A stretch of 64,000 nucleotides of DNA from Flavobacterium sp. AED (GTDB lineage: Bacteria > Bacteroidota > Bacteroidia > Flavobacteriales > Flavobacteriaceae): contig NZ_JSYM01000001.1 of assembly GCF_000812945.1 (NCBI RefSeq), positions 1,736,001 to 1,800,000 of the forward strand, read 5' to 3'. The translations under genes were made by a program, and so were the position numbers. Position 1 is the stretch's first letter. Each line of letters opens with the position of its first letter. Positions 57,890-64,000 of this stretch are shown piece by piece. Under the pieces are notes generated by a model that made no database searches, was not told the DNA's origin, and worked only from the letters and a program-made list of their open reading frames with translations.

Positions 57890-59374
57890 ATGAAAAAAGG
57901 AATATTTATACTCGCTATTTTATTTTCAGTCCAATTATTTTCTCAAGCCATTTATGAAGATGAGCGCTATGTGCCGGAAACGGATCCATTGGTGTTAAAA
58001 AAATTAGATGAATGGCAAGGTAAAAAGTTTGGTTTGTTAATGCATTGGGGAACGTATAGTCAATGGGGAATTGTAGAATCTTGGTCAATATGTCCTGAAG
58101 ATTATGGCTGGTGTGAACGAACAAAAGGCAGTAATCCAGCTAATTATAATCAGTATCTAAAAGACTATGAAGGATTGAAAAAAACATTCAATCCTGTGAA
58201 ATTTAACCCTGAAAAATGGGCGAAAGCAGCGAAAAATGCAGGAATGAAATACATGGTATTTACAACTAAACACCATGATGGATTTTCTATGTTTGATACT
58301 AAATATTCTGATTACAAAGTAACAGATCCTGAATGTGCTTTTAGCAGCAATCCAAGAGCAAATATTGCAAAAGAAGTTTTCAATGCTTTCAGAAACGAAA
58401 AACTATGGATAGGCGCTTATTTTTCTAAACCAGATTGGCATAATGAAAATTATTGGAATCCTTATTTTCCCGCTTTTGATAGAAATGTAAATTACGATCC
58501 GATTGCTTATCCGGAAAAATGGAAAAAATATGTAAACTTTACACACAACCAAATTTTAGAATTGCTTTCGGATTATGGAAAAGTAGATATCTTATGGTTA
58601 GACGGTGGTTGGGTTGCAAAAACACCTCAAAATGATGTGAAAAAAGGGTATAATGAGAAGTTTGCAGAAAATGAATCCGGTAATGGATTTATTAAGCATA
58701 GAGTAGTTGACCAAGACATTAAAATGGATGATTTAGTCGTAGAAGCACGTCAAAAACAACCCGGATTAATTGTGGTGGACAGAGCAGTTCACGGAAAAAA
58801 CCAAAATTATTTAACCCCAGAAAACCGTGTTCCTGATAAAACGTTGCCTTATCCTTGGGAATCTTGTATTACCTCTGGTGGCGGATGGTCTTATTCTCCG
58901 GATGCTCAATACATGACCGGCAGACAAGGGATTCACATGCTTGTTGATGTGGTTGCCAAAGGAGGAAACTTATTATTGAATGTGGCTCCGGGACCTGATG
59001 GAGAATGGCAACAAGGCGCTTATGATTTACTGGCTGAATATGGTGCTTGGATGAAAGTAAATAGCAGTGCCATTTACAATACAAAACCAATAGCACCTTA
59101 CAAAGAAAATAATATCTGTATGACTCAAAATAAAGCAGGGAATGTATTCTTGTTTTATTTGGCCAAAAAAGGAGAAAATAAAATACCTTCTGAAGTCGTT
59201 GTACAATCTATCAGTCCAAAAAAAGGAACAAAAATCACAATGTTAGGATCTGGTACATCATTGAAATGGACCAAACTTGATAAAGGTTTTAAAGTTATAA
59301 TTCCAGAAAAATTAAGAAATAATTTGCCGTCAAAAGAAGCTTGGACATTAAAACTTGAAGCGATTAACAGATAG
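57890..59374 (+). CDS. Alpha-L-fucosidase, GH29 (second copy)
   Basis: A 494-residue exported enzyme (signal peptide 1-19, ending FSQ). The barrel has LMHWGTYSQWG, TTKHHDGFSMFDT and nucleophile Asp238 in ILWLDGGWV; a beta-sandwich domain closes the protein. It lacks the discoidin and chitobiase-type modules of the fucosidase at the left of the island and differs in its active-site loops, so the two probably remove fucose in different linkages (core versus antennary is one possibility). Confidence 0.94.
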   Translation: MKKGIFILAILFSVQLFSQAIYEDERYVPETDPLVLKKLDEWQGKKFGLLMHWGTYSQWGIVESWSICPEDYGWCERTKGSNPANYNQYLKDYEGLKKTFNPVKFNPEKWAKAAKNAGMKYMVFTTKHHDGFSMFDTKYSDYKVTDPECAFSSNPRANIAKEVFNAFRNEKLWIGAYFSKPDWHNENYWNPYFPAFDRNVNYDPIAYPEKWKKYVNFTHNQILELLSDYGKVDILWLDGGWVAKTPQNDVKKGYNEKFAENESGNGFIKHRVVDQDIKMDDLVVEARQKQPGLIVVDRAVHGKNQNYLTPENRVPDKTLPYPWESCITSGGGWSYSPDAQYMTGRQGIHMLVDVVAKGGNLLLNVAPGPDGEWQQGAYDLLAEYGAWMKVNSSAIYNTKPIAPYKENNICMTQNKAGNVFLFYLAKKGENKIPSEVVVQSISPKKGTKITMLGSGTSLKWTKLDKGFKVIIPEKLRNNLPSKEAWTLKLEAINR

Positions 59375-59387
59375 AAAATTAAAAGGT

Positions 59388-61634
59388 ATGTTTTTAAATA
59401 GCGGGATAACAATACGGGCAACGCTTTTTTCTTTGATGCTATTTTTTAGCGCAGGAATTATATATGCGCAACAACCAGCAGATTTTGTAAATCCGTTTAT
59501 TGGAACTTCAAATTATGGCGCTGCCTATCCCGGTCCAATTGCGCCAAGAGGAATGGCTAGTATTAGTCCGTTTAACGTAGCGGGATCTCAAAATTTACCA
59601 TTAGAAAAAGACAGCCGTTGGTTATCGAATCCGTATGTAAATGAAAATACATTTCTAACAGGATTTAGTCAGGTCAATTTAAGCGGTGTGGGTTGTCCGG
59701 AATTAGGTGTTATTTTATTGATGCCAACCACAGGAGCTGTTGAGACCAATCATTTAAAGTATGGTTCCACCTATTCTGATGAAGTGGCAAAAACGGCGTA
59801 TTATAGCGTAAATATTGATAAGTATAATGTACAAGGAGAATTTACGGCATCCAAAAGAGTAGGGGTTAGTAAATTTACTTTTCCAAAAGGACAATCTAAT
59901 ATTTTATTAAATCTTGGTATAGGTTTAACCAATGAAGAAGGGGCTATGGTAAAAGTAGTGTCTTCAACTGAAATTGAAGGAATGCGTTCCGTTGGTTCGT
60001 TTTGTTATAATAGTCCGGAAGCCGCTTATCCGGTATATTTTGTTGCTAAATTTTCAAAACCGGCTGCAAAATTTGGAGTTTGGAAAAAACCATCAAAACA
60101 GGAAGGTGTTGAAGCGCAATGGATGACGTATAACGGCAAAACCAGAATGATGGATAATGCCACTAAAATGGTTGTTGGAGACAGCATTGGAACTTATTTT
60201 TCCTATGAATTTGATAAAGTAGAAACAGTTGAAGTGAAAGTTGGCGTTTCTTATGTAAGTATCGAAAATGCCCGTGAAAATTTAGAAAAAGAAACCGGAA
60301 ACAAAACCTTTGATGCCGTTTATAAAGAGACTTATACCGAATGGAACGCAGCACTTTCTAAAATTTTGGTCGAAGGCGGTTCCAAAGAAGCGAAGACTAT
60401 TTTTTACACAGCTTTATATCACACTTTAATTCATCCCAATACGTTAAATGATTTCAATGGGCAATATCCTGAAATAAAAACTGGTAAAATTGGTACAACC
60501 AAAGGAACCCGTTATACAGTATTTTCGCTTTGGGATACCTACAGAAATTTACATCCGTTAATGTCATTGGTTTATCCACAGCAACAATCGAATATGATTA
60601 AAAGCATGTTGGAAATGTATGATGAAAACGGCTGGTTGCCCAAGTGGGAATTAAATTCTACCGAAACATTCACGATGGTTGGTGATCCCGCCAGTATTGT
60701 TATTGCTGATACGTATTTAAAAGGAATTCAGGATTTTGATGTGCAAAAAGCCTATAAAGCCATGCTGAAAGGTGCGGACCAAATTCAAGATAATCCGTTG
60801 CGTCCGGGATTAAAAGATTATATCGAAAAAGGGTTTTTGACAACCAAAGATCAAGGACCTGTTTCTACTACGCAAGAATACAATGTGTCAGATTATTCTA
60901 TTTCACTTTTAGCGAAAGCTTTAGGTAAAAAGAAGGATTATTTACGTTTTAAAAACCGTTCGCTATCCTATCGAAAATTATTTTATAAAGATTTAAAATT
61001 ACTTCGTCCAAGAACAGCCAACGGAAAATGGTATGAACCATTTGATCCTGTATCGGGAGCGAACTTTGAAGAAAATGTTGGTTTTATTGAAGGCAATGCC
61101 TGGCAATATGCTTTTATGGTACCTCACGATATCAAAGGACTTATAAAGCTAATGGGCGGTGATAAAGCTTTTTCAAACCAATTGCAAAAAGTATTCGATA
61201 TCAAGCAATTTGATATGGCAAATGAGCCGGATATTGCGTATCCTTATTTGTTTAATTACATAAAAGGAGACGAATGGAAAAGCCAGAAATTGGTTAAAAA
61301 ATTAGTAGCAACATATTTTCAAAATAAACCAAATGGATTGCCTGGAAATGACGACACAGGAACAATGTCCGCTTGGTTGGTGTATTCTATGATGGGAATA
61401 TATCCTATCTCTCCAGGAGATCCAATTTACACCATCACAACTCCCATGTTTGATAAAATAACGATTCAATTAGATCCAAAATATTATAAAAAGAAAAGTA
61501 TTGTAATTGAACGCGAAGTCAACAATGACGCTAAAATTAAATCAATTCAATTAGACGGAAAAACGCTTAATAGTTATTTTATATCTCATGATGATTTTGT
61601 GAATGGAACAACACTAAAAGTGATTCAAAATTAA
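59388..61634 (+). CDS. GH92 family glycosidase, divergent third copy
   Basis: A 748-residue exported GH92 protein with a classical signal peptide (cleaved after IYAQ), not a lipoprotein. The start VNPFIGTSNYGAAYPGPIAPRG and the end GNDDTGTMSAWLVYSMMG are family-typical. The internal GNEPSHH motif of the two other copies is replaced by MANEPDIAYPYLFN, and the N-terminal HTYPGA by AAYPGP. A different linkage or substrate is therefore likely. The start is the ATG of MFLNSG; the preceding TTG overlaps the fucosidase gene. Confidence 0.92.
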   Translation: MFLNSGITIRATLFSLMLFFSAGIIYAQQPADFVNPFIGTSNYGAAYPGPIAPRGMASISPFNVAGSQNLPLEKDSRWLSNPYVNENTFLTGFSQVNLSGVGCPELGVILLMPTTGAVETNHLKYGSTYSDEVAKTAYYSVNIDKYNVQGEFTASKRVGVSKFTFPKGQSNILLNLGIGLTNEEGAMVKVVSSTEIEGMRSVGSFCYNSPEAAYPVYFVAKFSKPAAKFGVWKKPSKQEGVEAQWMTYNGKTRMMDNATKMVVGDSIGTYFSYEFDKVETVEVKVGVSYVSIENARENLEKETGNKTFDAVYKETYTEWNAALSKILVEGGSKEAKTIFYTALYHTLIHPNTLNDFNGQYPEIKTGKIGTTKGTRYTVFSLWDTYRNLHPLMSLVYPQQQSNMIKSMLEMYDENGWLPKWELNSTETFTMVGDPASIVIADTYLKGIQDFDVQKAYKAMLKGADQIQDNPLRPGLKDYIEKGFLTTKDQGPVSTTQEYNVSDYSISLLAKALGKKKDYLRFKNRSLSYRKLFYKDLKLLRPRTANGKWYEPFDPVSGANFEENVGFIEGNAWQYAFMVPHDIKGLIKLMGGDKAFSNQLQKVFDIKQFDMANEPDIAYPYLFNYIKGDEWKSQKLVKKLVATYFQNKPNGLPGNDDTGTMSAWLVYSMMGIYPISPGDPIYTITTPMFDKITIQLDPKYYKKKSIVIEREVNNDAKIKSIQLDGKTLNSYFISHDDFVNGTTLKVIQN

Positions 61635-61664
61635 TTAATACACTACTAATAATACCACCTAAGA

Positions 61665-64000
61665 ATGAAAAAAACAACCCTTGTTTTAGTACTGTTTCTT
61701 GGTTTTTTTAACCAAGGCTTTGCGCAAAAAAAATATCCGTATCAAAATCCTAAATTACCGGTTGAAGATAGACTAACAGACTTGCTGAGCAGAATGAGTC
61801 TTGACGAAAAAGTACGCCAAATGGATATGTACAAAGGCGAATACTTTAAAGAAAAAGAAAATTTTTCTAAAACTAAATCGGATGTTAAAATTGGAAATCT
61901 TGGAATAGGAGCTATTCATGACATTTATCCACGTTCGGCAAAAATGATTAATGACCTTCAAAGTGAAGTTATAAAAAAGAATAAATGGGGAATTCCAGCA
62001 CTTATTATGTGTGAAATGCTTCATGGTTATTTAGATGATGAAAGTACTGCTTTCCCCATGAGCATTGGTTTAGGTGCTACTTGGGATACGAATCTAATGG
62101 ATAAAGTGGGTAAAGTAATAGGAACCGAAGCCAGAGCTCACGGTGTTCATTTTGGCTTGGGACCCAATCTTGACGTTGGTCGCGAACCGCGTTGGGGACG
62201 AGTTGCCGAAACCTTTGGGGAAGATGTTTATTTAACGGGAGAACTAGGGTTAGCGATGATTAAAGGAATGCAGGGTAATGATTTAACTTCAGACCGTTCT
62301 ATTATTGCTGAACCCAAGCATTTTGCTGTACACGGAATTCCGCAAGCAGGAGGAAATTCATCGCCAGTATTGATAGGTGAGCGAAGTGCTCGTGAAGATT
62401 TTTTACCTTCATTTGAAAAAGCATTTAGAAAAGGAGGCGCTTTAGGAACAATGTGTGCGTATTCGGAATTAGATGGAATTCCTTGTGCTGCCAATCATTG
62501 GTTATTGACTGATGTACTTAGAAAAGAATGGGGTTTTAAAGGAATTGTGGTTTCGGATTTAGGCGCTATTAAATACCTTCAAACCACACATTATGTTGCA
62601 GATTCTCCAAAAGAAAGTATCAGACAAGCCATTTCTGCCGGGGTTGATATGCAGTTTTATGATTTTACAAATGAGTTTTGGCAACAAACTATCATTGAAT
62701 TGGTGAATGAAAAAAAATTGACGATGGAGCAAATAGACCGAGCTGCAGGCGGTGTTTTGAGACTTAAATTTTTATTGGGTTTATTTGAAAATCCATACAC
62801 CGATAAAAACTTGATTAAGGAACGTTTTCATTCAAAAGAAAATCAGGATTTAGCATTGGAAGCAGGACATAAATCTATTGTTTTATTGAAAAATGAAAAC
62901 AATATTTTGCCTTTAAATAAGGATATAAAAACAATCGCAGTTATTGGTCCTAATGCAAATGCTTCAAGATTGGGCGGATATTCAGTAAAAAACAAAGTTG
63001 GAACTACAATTTTAGAAGGGATTCAACAAGTTGTTGGTACAAAAGCAAATGTACTTTATGAAGAAGGGGTTTCTCTTATAGTGAAAGGACAGGTTATTCC
63101 ATCAAAATTTTTGTTCGCGCCAGATGAATCACAAAACGGATTAAAAGGAGAATATTTTAATAATAGAAATTTAGAAGGAAATCCAGCATTAACGCGTATT
63201 GACAATCAATTAGAATTCGATTGGCCGTGGTCACCGGGTGATGGAGTCAGTGATGATGATTTCTCTATTCGTTGGACCGGTTATATAAAATCAGAAAAGG
63301 CATTTGATGGTTGGTTGGGTTTAAGTTCTGATGATGGAATTAGAATGTGGATTGACGATCAATTGGTTATCGATAATTGGACAAAAGGAGCAACCAATAT
63401 GGTCACTACTCCAAAGAATATTGAAGCGGGTAAAAAATATAAAGTTCGCATAGAAATGTGGGAAGGAGGCTGGGGAGCCAGAGCGCACTTGCGTTGGAAT
63501 TTAGAAAAAGTAAATTTTCAGCCTGCAATTGATATTGCTAAAAAAGCCGATATCGCTATTGTTGTTTTAGGGGAATCGAATGAATTGGTAGAGGAAAATA
63601 GAGATGTGGCTACTTTAGATTTACATGGTATGCAACAAGAACTGATTGAAGCCATTCAACAAACGGGAACTCCGGTAGTTTGTGTATTGTTAAACGGTCG
63701 TCCGCTTTCTGTAAATTGGATAAATGAAAATATTCCTGCCGTTGTTGAAGCTTGGTTTCCGGGTGAAGCAGGAGGAAAAGCGGTTGCCGATGTTTTATTT
63801 GGAGATTATAATCCAGGAGGGAAACTTCCTATTACCTTTCCTAAATCGGTTGGGCAGTTGCCTATTTATTACAATCAGAAGCCTTCGGCCATTCATAGGT
63901 ATGTGACTGAAAGTGAAAATCCATTGTATACTTTTGGATATGGATTGAGTTATACCACATTTGAATATTCAAATCTTTCAATAAGTGCCGCAGCAATTAA
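61665..64000 (+). CDS. GH3 family beta-glycosidase with PA14 domain (3' end outside window)
   Basis: The frame is open from this ATG to the end of the window, giving 778 residues so far. It has a signal peptide (1-21, ending GFAQ). The GH3 barrel follows, with KHFAVHG, LGTMCAYSELDG and nucleophile Asp298 in VVSDLGAIK. The second GH3 domain is interrupted by a PA14 module (about 490-625, GEYFNNRNLEG to HLRWNL). The NagZ signature KHFPGHG is absent, so a beta-glucosidase, xylosidase or galactosidase-like activity is more likely than hexosaminidase. It is the eleventh gene of the rightward operon. Confidence 0.93.
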   Translation, partial: MKKTTLVLVLFLGFFNQGFAQKKYPYQNPKLPVEDRLTDLLSRMSLDEKVRQMDMYKGEYFKEKENFSKTKSDVKIGNLGIGAIHDIYPRSAKMINDLQSEVIKKNKWGIPALIMCEMLHGYLDDESTAFPMSIGLGATWDTNLMDKVGKVIGTEARAHGVHFGLGPNLDVGREPRWGRVAETFGEDVYLTGELGLAMIKGMQGNDLTSDRSIIAEPKHFAVHGIPQAGGNSSPVLIGERSAREDFLPSFEKAFRKGGALGTMCAYSELDGIPCAANHWLLTDVLRKEWGFKGIVVSDLGAIKYLQTTHYVADSPKESIRQAISAGVDMQFYDFTNEFWQQTIIELVNEKKLTMEQIDRAAGGVLRLKFLLGLFENPYTDKNLIKERFHSKENQDLALEAGHKSIVLLKNENNILPLNKDIKTIAVIGPNANASRLGGYSVKNKVGTTILEGIQQVVGTKANVLYEEGVSLIVKGQVIPSKFLFAPDESQNGLKGEYFNNRNLEGNPALTRIDNQLEFDWPWSPGDGVSDDDFSIRWTGYIKSEKAFDGWLGLSSDDGIRMWIDDQLVIDNWTKGATNMVTTPKNIEAGKKYKVRIEMWEGGWGARAHLRWNLEKVNFQPAIDIAKKADIAIVVLGESNELVEENRDVATLDLHGMQQELIEAIQQTGTPVVCVLLNGRPLSVNWINENIPAVVEAWFPGEAGGKAVADVLFGDYNPGGKLPITFPKSVGQLPIYYNQKPSAIHRYVTESENPLYTFGYGLSYTTFEYSNLSISAAAI

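Overview
The window comes from a member of the Flavobacteriaceae, most likely Flavobacterium. Reasons: AT-rich DNA; a complete gldK-gldL-gldM-gldN gliding/type IX secretion cluster; an exosortase of the XrtF type; several promoters of the Bacteroidetes form (TTG, about 20 bases, TAnnTTTG); many Bacteroidetes-only families (HYC_CC_PP, GxxExxY, NagB fused to PIG-L); and short intergenic repeats of a kind I recall from Flavobacterium chromosomes. No rRNA, tRNA, CRISPR array, prophage or insertion sequence was seen.

Positions 1-35.7 kb are mostly core chromosome. In order: the first codons of a probable rpoD; pnp and rpsO; a GAF protein; xrtF with its partner protein; an ATP-cone nuclease followed by a beta-CASP metallo-hydrolase; a three-gene copper-type block (HYC_CC_PP protein, TonB receptor, HMA protein); a DedA protein; the leftward cluster sigma-54 activator, lptE, TPR protein, secG, groES, groEL; miaB; topA; an arginase-fold protein that has lost its metal ligands; gldKLMN; and several housekeeping or unknown genes (FAD oxidoreductase, DUF983, ABC-F ATPase, App1-like phosphatase, lipid kinase, acetyltransferase, pterin dehydratase, DUF1761). 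The block ends with a secreted plant-type leucine-rich-repeat protein.

From about 36.3 kb to the right edge the window is one glycan-degradation island. A GH29 fucosidase and a NagB/PIG-L fusion stand on the left. A leftward LytS/LytTR two-component pair follows. Then comes a tightly packed rightward run of more than 21 kb: GH92, sodium:solute symporter, GH130, CBM9-like protein, GHL10-like protein, GH92, GH2, GH20, GH29, GH92, and a GH3 enzyme that runs off the window.

The enzyme set fits stepwise removal of fucose, galactose, N-acetylglucosamine and mannose from a complex N-glycan or similar glycoprotein glycan outside the cytoplasm. The symporter would import a product. The GH130 enzyme, which has no signal peptide, would phosphorolyse mannosyl-N-acetylglucosamine in the cytoplasm, and NagB would handle glucosamine 6-phosphate. 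No SusC/SusD pair, hybrid sensor or ECF sigma factor is present within the visible part, so uptake and control differ from the textbook polysaccharide utilisation locus. The island may continue to the right of the window.
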